Assembly: GCF_030272615.1 (NCBI RefSeq)
Contig: NC_081407.1
Span: 374,777,018 to 374,841,017 of the forward strand
DNA from: Cryptomeria japonica
Taxonomy: Eukaryota > Streptophyta > Pinopsida > Cupressales > Cupressaceae
Length of the DNA stretch: 64,000 bases
Reading direction: 5' to 3'
Below the pieces are notes generated by a model that made no database searches, was not told where the DNA came from, and saw only the letters and a list, made by a program, of their open reading frames with translations. How positions within the stretch are numbered: position 1 is the first letter of the stretch; each line of letters opens with the position of its first letter. Positions 11,736 to 22,119 of the stretch are shown piece by piece. The translations under genes were made by a program, and so were the position numbers.

Positions 11736-12404
11736 TTATGCTAGCTTGGATGACATCCAAGGCATAAGAAGGACATATAGAAGATCTAGTGGTTAATTTT
11801 TAATTAATCATATTATAAATTATTTTCTCCTTAAAGATATATGGATGTTTGCCCCTATAAGCGGCTTATAGTTCTCAATTATTATAAATAATTACAAAAT
11901 ATTTCCTATTACAATCTTCTACTGTGCAAGTTATTTAATTACAAATACAAACATTAGAAATACAAGGTTGAGGCACCTTTTCCCAACATACTGTAGATTG
12001 CACATTAAAAAAAAAATCAACTATTTTGTTAAATTGGTTTGCTATTTTATAAATTTAGTTATAATTATAAATATGTGTACTTGTGCCTATTGTATTAATA
12101 TGATGAACTTAGTGTTATCTAATCTATCATTGCAAGTGAACATAATGATATATAAAATTTCAATGATTCATTTCTTGGGGCCTCCAAGATCACATCCAAC
12201 ATGAAGAACACATGTTTACACCAAGTCATTTAGTTGAGTTTTTTAATTATGACATGTACAATAGAGTTAAAAAAGTTATCTTTAAAGGGAGGATTCCACT
12301 AACAATAGAGATGGGAAGACTCCTTCACTACCATCCCTTTAACCTACAAGATTGTTTCCTTAACAAATTAAAGAAGAAATGACCACAAATCTATGTTTTA
12401 ATAT
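11736..12404. other. AT-rich spacer between the two relic copies
   Basis: About 670 bp of AT-rich sequence with only short open frames. Nothing recognised. Confidence 0.4.
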
Positions 12405-13750
12405 GATGGTAAATATAGTTAAGGACATAAGTGCATTAAGAATTTATTCTAGATTTAGGGTGCTAATATGAAGAAATGACAAGGAAAGTTAGTGGTGGTT
12501 GTTATTAAAGATTCAAAATATGTCCAACTAACTATCTATCATCACACACTATCGAGTATTAGCACCCCCATAAATATTGGGGACTCCTTACACAAGAGAA
12601 GGTACCAACATTAATTGACTTAGGGAGAACTAATAACTTCATAAACAATAAATGAAAAACATATTTAAATTATTTCAGTCACCCAAGGATTAGATATTAG
12701 GTTATGATTATAAATGGAGGTACAATTAGTTATTTAGGGAGAAGCCATAATATTAAATTTATCATAGAAGACTACATGCTTGATTTTCCTATGTTTGTTA
12801 TCCCCCTAGACGAAGTAGAGATTGTTTTGAGAGTCTAATAATTCACCACCTTAATTACAATTGAGATGAACTTTTAGGACCTATTTATGTGGTTTCACTC
12901 AAATGGTAAAATAGTTGAACTAAGGGGGGTTACATGAAAAGCATCCACACATAGTAAGCTTGCATAAAACAAAAAAGATGATTATCAAAAAGGTAGATAG
13001 AGTTATGGCCCAATATTGTCACTAGAAATTTGTAGTAGTCACAGATTCCTACATCACTAAATCCATAAATTATTTTGAAGGATAGGCCAAAACAGTTGTT
13101 GAGCCCAATAAAGATCCTAAGCATATTAATCAATCAATGCTAGTGCACCATCTATCATCATTCACATCTTTTTTGAAGGGACACCTAAAGATTAGAGCAA
13201 TACATATTCAACACCAACAAGAGTTACTCTCTAGTCACATAGAAAGCAGGGGAAAGACGTATAACAAAAAGGAAGCAATACATTGATTAGCATGTAAATT
13301 AATATAGATAGTATTTTTTGAAATAGATGTGCAGGGAAGACCCATCTCAAATCCATTTTTTTTAGATATGCCAAAAGGATCAAGGACTGGGACATTGAGA
13401 GGATGGTAGAATTTTTAGTCAAATATGTCATAGGGGATGATTAAGATTTTGTGTAAAAGCTTTCATAAGTAATCATCATTTAGAACGACATTTGTGTGTA
13501 GGGAGTATGTTATACCCTTAATTCTGAAGTGTGCACATGGTTGAGAGTAGCTTGTGACTACTTTAACTCTTGGGGATGATTAAGATTTTGTGTAAAAACT
13601 TTCATAAGTAATCATCATTTAGAACGACATTTGTGTGTAAGGAGTATGTTATACCCTTAATTCTGAAGTGTGCACATGGTTGAGAGTAGCTTGTGACTAC
13701 TTTAACTCTTAATTATATTGTGTAGTCACTGATATTGTCTTATTTATGTA
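12405..13750 (+). repeat. Gypsy protease-region relic, direct copy 2
   Basis: Aligns with 10545-11735 from ATGGTAAATATAGT onward, offset about 1.86 kb. The protease-like words near 12760-12960 (LDFPMFVIPLD, ELRGVT) match those of copy 1. It also contains a local 139-bp tandem duplication near its end. A broken fossil. Confidence 0.55.
13433..13710 (+). repeat. 139-bp tandem duplication
   Basis: The sequence from GGGGATGATTAAGATTTTG is repeated once with a period of about 139 bp and very few differences, so it is much younger than the relic that contains it. Copy 1 of the relic (near 11560-11700) has only one unit. Confidence 0.85.
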
Positions 13751-13856
13751 ATTAATTTTCATAGAAAGTTTCTTACATGGTAGAGAGAACTTTTAATCTT
13801 CCAAATTAGTACATTAGTCTTGATGGATTTGGGTATATGCGTATGTAAAGTGACAC

Positions 13857-13902
13857 ACCTTCAGATCTTCAGTCTGAAGCTCTCCAACTGAGCTATTCCC
13901 GC
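13857..13902 (-). tRNA. 5' half of a nuclear tRNA-Phe(GAA), relic
   Basis: Read on the minus strand from 13902 the sequence has the acceptor strand GCGGGAA, the D arm with A box TAGCTCAGTTGGAGAGC, and the anticodon arm CAGACTGAAGATCTG with anticodon GAA. This matches eukaryotic nuclear tRNA-Phe over about 45 nt, with small differences in the acceptor stem and D loop. The T arm, with its B box, and the 3' acceptor strand are absent; unrelated sequence follows. It cannot make a mature tRNA. It could be a truncated gene or an inserted tRNA fragment. It lies about 290 bp from the U5 snRNA gene. Confidence 0.72.
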
Positions 13903-14109
13903 AGGAACTAAAAAGATAAGTAATTTTGGGTACACAGACAAACTGGATGGATTCACCATTGTAAATAGACGCATTCTGTAAGCAGAAGAAAAACGCAGAC
14001 ATTTCTGATGAGTTAGAATTGAATCGAAATGTTAAACACGCCCCCTTGTGTTTCTCTTCTTTTCAATCTCGCAGCTTTGAGAAATGCCATTTGCAGTTTC
14101 TTATTTATT

Positions 14110-14121
14110 AGTCCCACATTC
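14110..14121 (+). promoter_or_regulatory. USE of the U5 snRNA gene
   Basis: AGTCCCACATTC matches the plant snRNA upstream sequence element RTCCCACATCG at 9 of 11 positions. It lies 34 bp before the TATA box, the longer spacing used by RNA polymerase II snRNA genes rather than the shorter polymerase III spacing. Confidence 0.8.
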
Positions 14122-14155
14122 ATTACTTCGACAATAGCAAGGTGTAAGGAGATGC

Positions 14156-14161
14156 TATATA
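14156..14161 (+). promoter_or_regulatory. TATA box of the U5 snRNA gene
   Basis: TATATA lies about 35 bp upstream of the inferred start of the U5 RNA and 34 bp downstream of the USE. Confidence 0.75.
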
Positions 14162-14190
14162 GTGTCCCGCATGTACTCTTCACTGTCACG

Positions 14191-14312
14191 GAGCCGCGTG
14201 GTCAAGACAGAGCAAACTATTCTTTCGCCTTTTACTAAAGAATACCGTGTCTTGGCCACTTAAAGCGGCATACGCCAATTTTTGGAGGCTTCCTCTACTT
14301 AAGTGGAGGCCC
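14191..14312 (+). ncRNA. U5: U5 spliceosomal snRNA
   Basis: U5 snRNA is the core RNA of the U5 snRNP; its loop I holds the exon ends together during pre-mRNA splicing in the nucleus. The invariant loop I sequence CGCCTTTTACTAAAG is at 14226-14240, closed by a stem of ATTCTTT with AAAGAAT. The outer stem pairs GTGGTCAAGACA (14198-14209) with TGTCTTGGCCAC (14248-14259), and a basal GCCGC/GCGGC pairing adds to it. A single-stranded Sm site, AATTTTTGG, lies at 14277-14285. A 3' stem-loop follows (CCTCTAC / GTGGAGG with a TTAA loop). All expected parts are present in order at normal length (about 120 nt). The start was chosen from the stem base and the distance to the TATA box, so either end may be off by a few bases. 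With USE, TATA and all stems intact it may be functional. Confidence 0.93.
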
Positions 14313-14648
14313 ATAATACTAAACTAAAAGTATTTTAAATGTTTGAGATATGTCAAATCGTTTTCAAATGCGTTAGATGATGTCAATTCGTTCAAGCATC
14401 ACATAAAATCTCTTTGACCTATATTAATAACCTATTATTCTATACGACTCTAGGACTTCTTTATGATCTAGGATTAAAAATTGGAGATCACAATTGGGGA
14501 CCCCAATTACATATACCCTCGAGCATCATGGATCTGTGAAGGTACAAGTCTTGCGATCACAATGGCCCAATAGTGGTTTGAACCTTGGTGGTCACAACAA
14601 CACCACCTCTTAACCAAAACACTACGAGAAGAAAAGTGTTGATTTATT

Positions 14649-14920
14649 AATAAAAGACAATTTGATTTGATTTTCTTTAAATTTTATTTAGTTAAGTGTT
14701 TTTTCATTCGAGATATTAGGGATGGTTCTTAAATATTTTATTACAATGCACAATTTGAAATATTTTGATTGATTCACAATGATTAATAAAAGACAATTTG
14801 ATTTGATTTTCTTTAAATTTTATTTAGTTAAGTGTTTTTTCATTCGAGATATTAGGGATGGTTCTTAAATATTTTATTACAATGCACAATTTGAAATATT
14901 TTGATTGATTCACAATGATT
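14649..14920 (+). repeat. 136-bp tandem repeat in copy A
   Basis: Two almost identical units beginning TAAAAGACAATTTGATTTG (at 14651 and 14787). Copy B has a single unit near 16800, so the duplication arose after the 2 kb duplication or was lost from copy B. Confidence 0.85.
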
Positions 14921-15508
14921 ATTGGAAATGAGGGTTTAATTCTAGTTCACAATGATTATTAGAAATGGGGGTTAATATTCTGAAAATGATAAATGTGGGG
15001 AGGATCAAAGACCAATTAATTTGAAATATTTTCATCGGTTCACAATGATTATTGGAAATGGGGGTTTAAATTTTAGAGTGAAAGTGGAAAATGATAAATG
15101 TGGGGAGGATCAAGATCATTTTTTAAGGATGAGTGATATGAGATTAGAATTAGAAAACATTAATTTTCAACGTTCACACAAAAATCTATCTTATATACTA
15201 CTAAATGTTTTTTGAAAATCTAGTTGCAATGAGGTCAAAGTATAAGAGGAAAAGGAAATGTGTAATTCTAACCATTACATTTTGTCCTTACTTTGACTTG
15301 CATGTGAAGTAAAATTAAACAGCCAACATGAAATTAAATATATTCCCACTCAAATGATAACAAATATAAGTATAATATGTAAATTATGGATATCGATCAT
15401 GTTTAGTCTTGTTGTAATGATGTAATTAGTGTTTAATCAAGAACTTGCAAGCACAAAAGAACAAATTGCAATGGATAACATTTGTTTGCACTACTTTTGG
15501 ATATAAGT

Positions 15509-16124
15509 GTATTAGCCAAAAAAATTATATGTAGTTTTATCAAGAAGCTACTCAAGCACTATTATGGATTGTAAAAATATCATGTCTATCGTGCATAATT
15601 TTTTGTCAGCCATTTAAAAATTAGTATTATCACAATTTACGAGAATTATTTATATAAAAGTGAAAGAAGTGGGATGAGAGTTTTTTTCTATGATAGAAAA
15701 TGGTACAACTCTAACTATGCAAATAAATATAAAGGAATATGGTCAAGTAGACAAGGTCAATAACTAAGCAAACAAATGTAAAGGACTATGACTAAGTAGG
15801 AAAGGTGCCAAGGACTTTGACCAAATGGAATAGGATATGTCTTTACAACTACCATGATAAGGTCTCCAATCTAGATATAGTAATGAAATTCTATTTGGTA
15901 CTTGTAAATAATAATGTGTCACAACTACATCATTGCAATCAAACTCATGAACACACTCTAGTGATAATGTCCCATGCAATTAGTTGCATATAAAGGACAC
16001 AAGGAATTGGTGGTAAGTGAAAAATGATACCATGAAAAGCACATAAAGCATGTAATACTATCATATGTAATATCATATTAGGCAAATATAACAAATGCCA
16101 ATGGATAACAACACAAAATATCAC
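15509..16124. other. AT-rich end of copy A, no gene seen
   Basis: Short open frames only, no recognised repeat or RNA gene. The matching part of copy B was separated from it by the G0 insertion at 17532. Confidence 0.4.
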
Positions 16125-16140
16125 AGTTTCTTATTTATTA

Positions 16141-16216
16141 GTCCCACATTCATTACTTTGAAAATAGCAAGGTGAAAGGAGATGCTATATTATGTCTCGC
16201 ATGTAACTTTTATTAT
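16141..16216 (+). pseudogene. U5 promoter relic without RNA body
   Basis: The USE (GTCCCACATTC) and a TATA-like TATATT are retained at the same spacing as in copy A. The sequence then passes from CACGGAGCC directly to CATAATACTAAAC, which in copy A lie on opposite sides of the snRNA. About 116 bp, essentially the whole RNA, is missing. The three bases GCC occur at both edges in copy A, which fits a microhomology deletion. Confidence 0.8.
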
Positions 16217-16391
16217 CACGGAGCCCATAATACTAAACTAAAAATACCTTTTTCAAATGTGTTAGATGATGTCAATTCTTTCTAGCTTCACATGAAATCT
16301 TTTTAACCTATGTTAATGACCTCTTGTTCCATATGAAACTTCTTTATGACCTAGGACTACAAATTAGAGGTTAGACACTAGAACATAATGC

Positions 16392-16585
16392 TCAACATGA
16401 AAACTTTTTGACCTATGGCAATGTCCTCTGGCTTGTGGCTCAACATGAAAACTTTTGACCTATGGCAATGTCCTCTGGTTTCACATGAAACCTTTTTGAT
16501 CTATGGCAATGTCCTCTGGTTTCACATGAAAACTTTTTGACCTATGGCAATGTCCTCTGGCTCCACATGAAACCTTTTTGATCTA
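16392..16585 (+). repeat. Minisatellite, about 46-bp unit
   Basis: About four units of the type CCTATGGCAATGTCCTCTGG followed by a CACATGAAA...CTTTTTGA segment. Copy A of the duplication has only one unit at the matching place near 14400, so the array expanded in copy B. Confidence 0.85.
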
Positions 16586-17531
16586 GGGCTATAAATTGGA
16601 GGTCACTATTGGGGACCCCATTTCCATATAACACTTCTAAGACTCAAACCCTTGAGCATAATGGATCTGTGAAGGTACAAGACTTGCGATCACAATGGCC
16701 CAATAGGGGTTTGAACCTTGGTGGTCACAACAACACCACCTCTTAACCAAAACACTATGAGAAAGAAAACCTCACCTCATGAAGTGCTCATTTATTAATA
16801 AAAGACTATTTGATTTGATTTTTCTTTAAATTTTATTTAGTTAAGTGTTTTTCATTCGAGATATTAGGGATGGTTCTTAAATATTTTATTGCAATGCATA
16901 ATTTGAAATATTTTAATTGATTCACAATGATTATTGATTGGCTCACAATGATTATTGGAAATGAGGGTTTAATTCTAGTTCACAATGATTATTTGAAATG
17001 GGGGTTAATATTCCGAAAATGACAAATGTGGGGAGGATCAAAGGCCATTTAATTTGAAATATTTTCATTGCTTCACAATGATTATTGGAAATGGGGGTTT
17101 AGATTTTAGAATTAAAGTGGAAAATGATAAATGGGGGGACGATCAAGATCAATTTTTAGGGATGAGTGATATGAGATTAGAATTAGAAAACATTAATTTT
17201 CAATGTTCACACAAAAATCTATTTTATATACTACTAAATGTTTTTTGAAAATCTAGTTGCAATGAGGGCAAAATATAAGAGGAAAAGGAAATGTGTAATT
17301 CTAACCATTACATTTTGTCCTTACTTTGAATTGGAAGTGAAGTGAAATTAAATAGCCAACATGAAATTTAATATATTCTCACTCAAATGATAAAAGATAT
17401 AAATATAGTATATAAATTATGGATTTGATCACCTTTACTCTTGTTGTAATGATTGTTTTATAAAAAACATGCAAGCACAAAAGAACAAATTGCAATGGAT
17501 AACATTTGTTTGGACTACTTCAGGATATAAC

Positions 17532-18806
17532 TGTTGTAATGGTGGAAAAATGGTGAATGATAGATCAAGAGGAAAACTACCCTTTCCTTCAAAGAGAGAT
17601 GAGAGTCTCACTATTGATTACCCTTCAAACACTTTTCACCATGTTACATTTGGAAGAGGAGAGGAGAATTCATTAGATTCAACCTTCAAAGATGAAGATT
17701 GAATTATGAATGAAATGGGAATGATAAGTTGATCCCCTCTTCCTTGTTTGGAATGGAAAGGAATTGATTGAATTATGTAGTGCAAAAGTGACAAAGAATT
17801 GATTATAACTTGAGATCGGTATATGGTATGAAGTTGTGCACCTGGATCTGGCAATAATATGTTGAGATGAAGTTGCCCTGCGAATTTGAGGAGAAGTTGC
17901 CTGAACTGTGGCGGGAATGTACACGGTCCTCCAAAAAATCTGTGAAACGAAAAGGGTTTTTCCGCCTTTGCAAATGGAGCCCGAATCCAAAAATACAACC
18001 GTGCACCTGCAACCTACACACAAAAAAGAGAGGAAAATGAGTTGGGATTGGGGGCTTGCCTTTAGGTCAAACCCCGGTTTTGGAATTAACCAAGTAATGA
18101 AAGAAAGTACTTGCAAGTAGATGTAAATTAAAGACTGGATTGTAAATCACCTCAAGGGAGGTTGTGATAGCAATGTTGATAGAGATGCTTGTGTGGAATT
18201 GAATGTTGGAATCAATCTCCTCTTCAATGGTTGAATCCTTGACTTGAATGCAACACCTAGCCTTGAAGGGAGACTTGAGAATGCTCAATGCTGGAAAAGA
18301 ATGCTTGAATGCTTAAATACTCTTGAATGCTTGATTGCTCATGCAACTTGAATTTGTCCAGCTTCGACCTATCCAACTTATGCAAATGAGAGGATGAATG
18401 TTCCTTAAATACATGTTAGTGGATTTGATTTTCGTGTAGGGTTGACATTGGGGGAGTTTCCCGCCCAATGCATAACCAACAATGCAACCCTAGGAAGGGT
18501 CCTGCCCCAAAATAGGGCAGGGACAAGGGTGCCACACCCCTATCCTAGGAGGACAAGGGTGCCACGCCCCTGTCCAAGGGAGGATAGTGGCGCCACGCCC
18601 TTGTCCAAGGGAGGACAGTGGCACCACGCCCCTATCCTACCCCTTTCTCGAGGGCAGAGTGCGGACAAGGTGATGCAGAGGCCAAGGAAGAAGCTATTTT
18701 TGAGGGTTGAGCAATCTCTGGTCTCCGATTAGGATAGAGGATTCAAACCTGTGTGCGTGAGGACCCTAGTGCAGTCGAAAATTGCTAGGGTCGCAATTTT
18801 ATGACA
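17532..18806 (-). repeat. G0 3' LTR
   Basis: Read on the minus strand it starts TGTCATAAAATTGCGACCC at 18806 and appears to end CATTACAACA at 17532, exactly where similarity to copy A of the 2 kb duplication stops. A TATA-like GTATTTAAGG lies near 18400 and a GC-rich repeat array lies in U3. The lower end is inferred from that break in similarity and could shift by a few bases. Confidence 0.65.
18520..18639. repeat. GC-rich minisatellite in the G0 LTR (U3)
   Basis: Four units of about 30 bp on the pattern GGACAAGGGTGCCACGCCCC then TGTCCAA or TATCCTA, in an otherwise AT-rich region. The related relic at 9921-10430 has different GC-rich words at this place, so this part of U3 seems to vary quickly. 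Confidence 0.85.
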
Positions 18807-18830
18807 CTAAATTTAGTCCCCACTTTAGCG
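18807..18830 (-). promoter_or_regulatory. G0 polypurine tract
   Basis: On the minus strand GCTAAAGTGGGGACTAAATT precedes the LTR start TGTCATAAAA, the usual place for the plus-strand primer. Confidence 0.6.
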
Positions 18831-19782
18831 GGAGTATAAGTGTATGCCAATAATGTCGGTAAAGTACAAGGAAACAAGATTGAAAGACTTTTACCACGTC
18901 AAGGAGGCAAGATGCGCCAAGCCCCTAGTGGACTTAGGATATTATGACTTTGATTGACAAAGTAAAAGGGAAGATCGAGAAGGGGAGAACCATGACTACA
19001 AGTAGCAAAGTTCCCTTCACTATGAGTCATGAAAGCAAGGATACAAAAGATTACAAAGAAAATTAGGGTTCACTAAGTAACTCTAAGTATCGCAAGAAGG
19101 AAAATATGAGCGAAGTGTATGCCCCCACGTTAAAGCAATCACGCGCGCCTTATCAGGAGCGATTGCTTTAAGGTAGGATACACCCAAGAGAGAGAGAAGA
19201 AAGGGAGTACGTTATTGCAAGGATTTAGCCCCCAATCAAGGAATAAATCCAAGGATAATGAACACAAAACACGAGGTAGTGTCGCTTTCCTCGAGGTCAG
19301 TATGCTGTATGATAACTCATGTATAAAATGTATGTATATGCATATAATAATCGTCATTCTCAAAAGAAGGGCACTACCTTAGAAGAAAGAGAAGAGAGGA
19401 TGTCTTTGAGTCAACATAAAAGAGACCAAGCAAAGATCTCAATGCTTTGCATCGTCCCCAAGTAGACATTTAAGGGAACAATAGAAGAACAAGGATATAT
19501 ATAGAATGGTCACAAAAGAGAAAGAAATGAGAGGGAGAAATATCTGCAGTGCTAATATTGCTAATCTAGCACGACATTCGCCTCCCGATCTTGCTGATCA
19601 CTATTTCGGGAAGGCGAGCAACATGCCAGACGAGCGACATCAAGCACAACAAATGGAGCTATCAAAAGATCCAAACAAGGACTATGCTCATGTTGTAAGT
19701 CACTTTGTTCGATTCTAGGAGCTAGGTTTAGGGTTTGTGAAAACTCATCCGATAAATGCTTGTCTACGCCAACATATTCATA
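18831..19782 (-). other. G0 spacer between protease relic and LTR
   Basis: No recognised protein domain. It contains short inverted repeats around GCGATTGCTTTAA (near 19134 and 19161) and a few short open frames. It appears to be 3' untranslated sequence of the element. Confidence 0.45.
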
Positions 19783-20738
19783 CTAACTATCAGAAGCATT
19801 AGGAGTTTTATTTCCATTATGAATAATATTTTCACCCATTTCTTCATCAAAGTTTAGAGAAAGAGGAGCAAGAACACAAATAGGAGTAAAACCATCACAT
19901 GTTTTATGCAACTTATGATTTGGAGATGTAGGTTGAACATATTGCTTAGGAGAAAATGGAATCATGCCAACTGTCGGAGTTTGAGGAGATTGAATATTTT
20001 GAGGGATAGCTCCATGAGCTCGAACACGACATCTTCGTCGACGTTCTCTCACACAATGATTTCGTTGAGTCTTAGTTGAAGGCTGAGAAGGAGGAACAAT
20101 TGAACAAGTAGGAATGGTTCTCTCCTTGATAGTTGAAGGTCTAGGCTGAGGTCTTTTAGGTTGAACAAGAGGAGAAGCAAGCCTATTCTCTCGATAAGAG
20201 GAAAGAGGTGGAACTGCGGGTGTAGGAAGGAGAGTGGGTCCATCATGAGGAGGAGGTATAGGTCTAACCTTAGGAGGAATATTGTTGTTCTCCTTAAGAG
20301 AAGGTAAAGTCACATCCATAGGAATAGGTGGATGATTTTCCTTAGGAGGGAGATTAGTTCTATCCATAAGGGGAATAACCTTATCTTGAAGAATAATAGG
20401 AATGTCAAATGTTGGGGATCTAGGTTGACTTAAGGATAAAATCATATCGTTCTTCCATTTTTTATAAGATTGAAAAAGAACATCGCTCCTTGATGGAAGA
20501 GATTGAAATTGTTTAGCCAAAAGAGATCAATAGGAACACTGGGGCTTCTTTCGGATGGACGAAATAAGATATGGTTCACGGTTATTATTTCTCCATTGTG
20601 AGGAAATTTAAGACCCTTGTGGATTGGAGAAGCAATAGCCTTCATGGAAGATAGCCAAGGATAACCCAACTTCACACATAATTGCTCAGAAGAAGGTATG
20701 ATAACAAAGTCAACATCCATGGATTTAGTATGAACTTC
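19783..20738 (-). pseudogene. G0 protease-side polyprotein relic, proline-rich
   Basis: The minus-strand frames include KLGYPWLSSMKAIASPIHK and the following FPHNGEIITVNH, which belong to the gag-to-pol protease linker of a plant Gypsy group (family knowledge). A proline-rich stretch (PPKENHPPIPMD, PPPHDGPTLLPTPAVPP) and an Arg-rich patch (RERRRRCRVR) follow. It is a broken fossil interrupted by LTR S at its N-terminal side. Confidence 0.65.
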
Positions 20739-21644
20739 TGTAGACACCTAAAATTAATATTAAATTAATTTAAGCCTATCGACATTATTAATCAATTGTG
20801 TTATCCTTATTCCTCTCAAAATCAATTAAATCTAATTTAATTAATCTTGTCACTATTGTCCAATAATTAATTTATCAAATATATAAATTATTCCCCTATT
20901 CTTCTAAAGTCCCCTCCAATAATTATTTCCTCTAAACCCACTGAGTTAATTAATTATAATTAATGAACCTAGTCATGTGATTCCTACAAATCACTTTTCC
21001 TAATCCCCTTAGCATAATTAATCCGCATAATTAATCCTTCTAGAATCTCTCATAATCATGATTATCATTATCCCTTAATTTTTAATTCCCACTCATGTCA
21101 CATCAACATTGAGTCTCTCAAAGAAATTCAAATTTCTTTGAATCCCTCAATGCATCCTTATTTTGGAAATTTTAATTCCTCATATTTGAAATTCAAATTT
21201 CTCCCCCTTTTTCCCAAGGAATTTTATATTCCTATTTATTTTCCCAAGGCACCCTTGATCCATGCCTTCTATCTCAAATCAATCTCAACCCTTCATGATC
21301 AAATCAATCTTGGCCCTCCATTGGCCTCCTTCAATCTATAAATTGGAGTCTCTTCTCCTCACAAAGGATCATCATATTCATAGCATCCTCATTCCGCTTC
21401 CATCCTCTTCTATCTTCTATTATCATGCCATCATAATGTTTTCATGATCCTCTATCCAATCCTCTTCTAATCCAAATCTTCATCCATCTATCATAATCCT
21501 ATCCAATAATCCACTTACCTTGTTGAGCATTTGGAGAGCATTCCACATCCATCAAGAAGGAACCCATCCAATCAAGTTGAAGAGAGGCGCTATTCAACTT
21601 CACCGAAGGCTCAATCTGAGGGAAAGGTAAAATAGTAAGGTATA
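20739..21644 (+). repeat. LTR S, first part (interrupted by Copia C1)
   Basis: Starts TGTAGACACCTAAAATT at 20739, inside the G0 coding relic, and has a TATA box (CTATAAATTGG near 21336). The layout resembles the relic at 1-650. Copia C1 inserted at 21645 after GTATA, and the sequence resumes at 44730. The most likely far end is 44963 (GTAACA). The flanks there are ACTTC (20734-20738) and ACTTA (44964-44968), which agree at four of five bases. Confidence 0.6.
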
Positions 21645-22106
21645 TGTTGGTGTAAATAATTATTCATCTTGGATATTATTACACCTTATTTAAGTTTACT
21701 TAGGAAATGCATTTCATAGTAGTTTGGGTATGAGACACTTGGGTGTTTGTGCCACATTGGGATAGTGTGTGTAGGAGAATTTCCACCTTTTGTGGTCCTA
21801 TCTTGTTGTTACATTCCACATTCAGTGGGTGATCCACCTCATGTGGAATATTATATTATTTCTCCTACCTACCCACACCTATTTCCTACCTACCCTTATT
21901 TATTATTGAGCCACATGTCATGTTTGTGTGCTCACATATCCATATAGCCTTGCCTATATAAGTAGACTTATATTCATTGTATGTAACGATTGATGATCCA
22001 GTTGATCAGTATTTTCATCTTGATAGAATACAATTTATTTCTATCATCTATTTTGTCTCTCTTATTTGTGCTTTCCATTGCCTCTAGATTTTGGCAAAAT
22101 CTCACA
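21645..22106 (+). repeat. C1 5' LTR
   Basis: 462 bp, starting TGTTGGTGTAAATAATT and ending AAAATCTCACA. TATA-like CTATATAAG occurs near 21953. It aligns with the two parts of the 3' LTR. Confidence 0.93.
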
Positions 22107-22119
22107 TGGTATCAGAGCC
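22107..22119 (+). promoter_or_regulatory. C1 primer binding site (Met-tRNA type)
   Basis: TGGTATCAGAGCC follows the 5' LTR directly. Confidence 0.92.

Larger units (their letters stand above)
14094..16124 (+). repeat. 2.03 kb tandem duplication, copy A (contains the U5 gene)
   Basis: The sequence from CAGTTTCTTATTTATTAG at 14094 restarts at 16125, and similarity between the copies can be followed to about 15508 / 17531. Copy A holds the U5 gene and an extra 136-bp tandem repeat; copy B lacks both. The copies differ visibly, so the duplication is not recent. Beyond 15508 copy A is AT-rich with no gene seen. Confidence 0.82.
16125..17531 (+). repeat. 2.03 kb tandem duplication, copy B (U5 body lost)
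   Basis: Restarts at CAGTTTCTTATTTATTAG and follows copy A to about 17531, where the G0 LTR begins. It keeps the U5 promoter region but lacks the RNA body. It has its own minisatellite at 16392-16585. Confidence 0.82.
17532..20738 (-). mobile_element. Gypsy relic G0: 3' LTR and protease-side internal region
   Basis: A minus-strand Ty3/Gypsy fossil. Its 3' LTR lies at about 17532-18806, the polypurine tract at 18807-18830 and a protease-type coding relic at 19783-20738. There is no reverse transcriptase, RNase H or integrase between the protease relic and the LTR, so the family member is non-autonomous or lost most of pol. At 20738 it is interrupted by LTR S. Its other end was not found. The coding region has several breaks. 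Confidence 0.7.

Noticed and set aside
14575-14615. Possible minus-strand SINE (A-box-like TGGTTAAGAGG and B-box-like GGTTCAAACC), also near 16690-16760
   Set aside because: The boxes are only about 20 bp apart, too close for a tRNA-derived promoter, and no tRNA fold, target duplication or A-rich tail is visible.
20739-21601. LTR S ending at 21596 with a perfect ACTTC flank
   Set aside because: The sequence after 21601 still looks like the same LTR and continues beyond C1 at 44730. The match is probably chance, though this alternative cannot be fully excluded.
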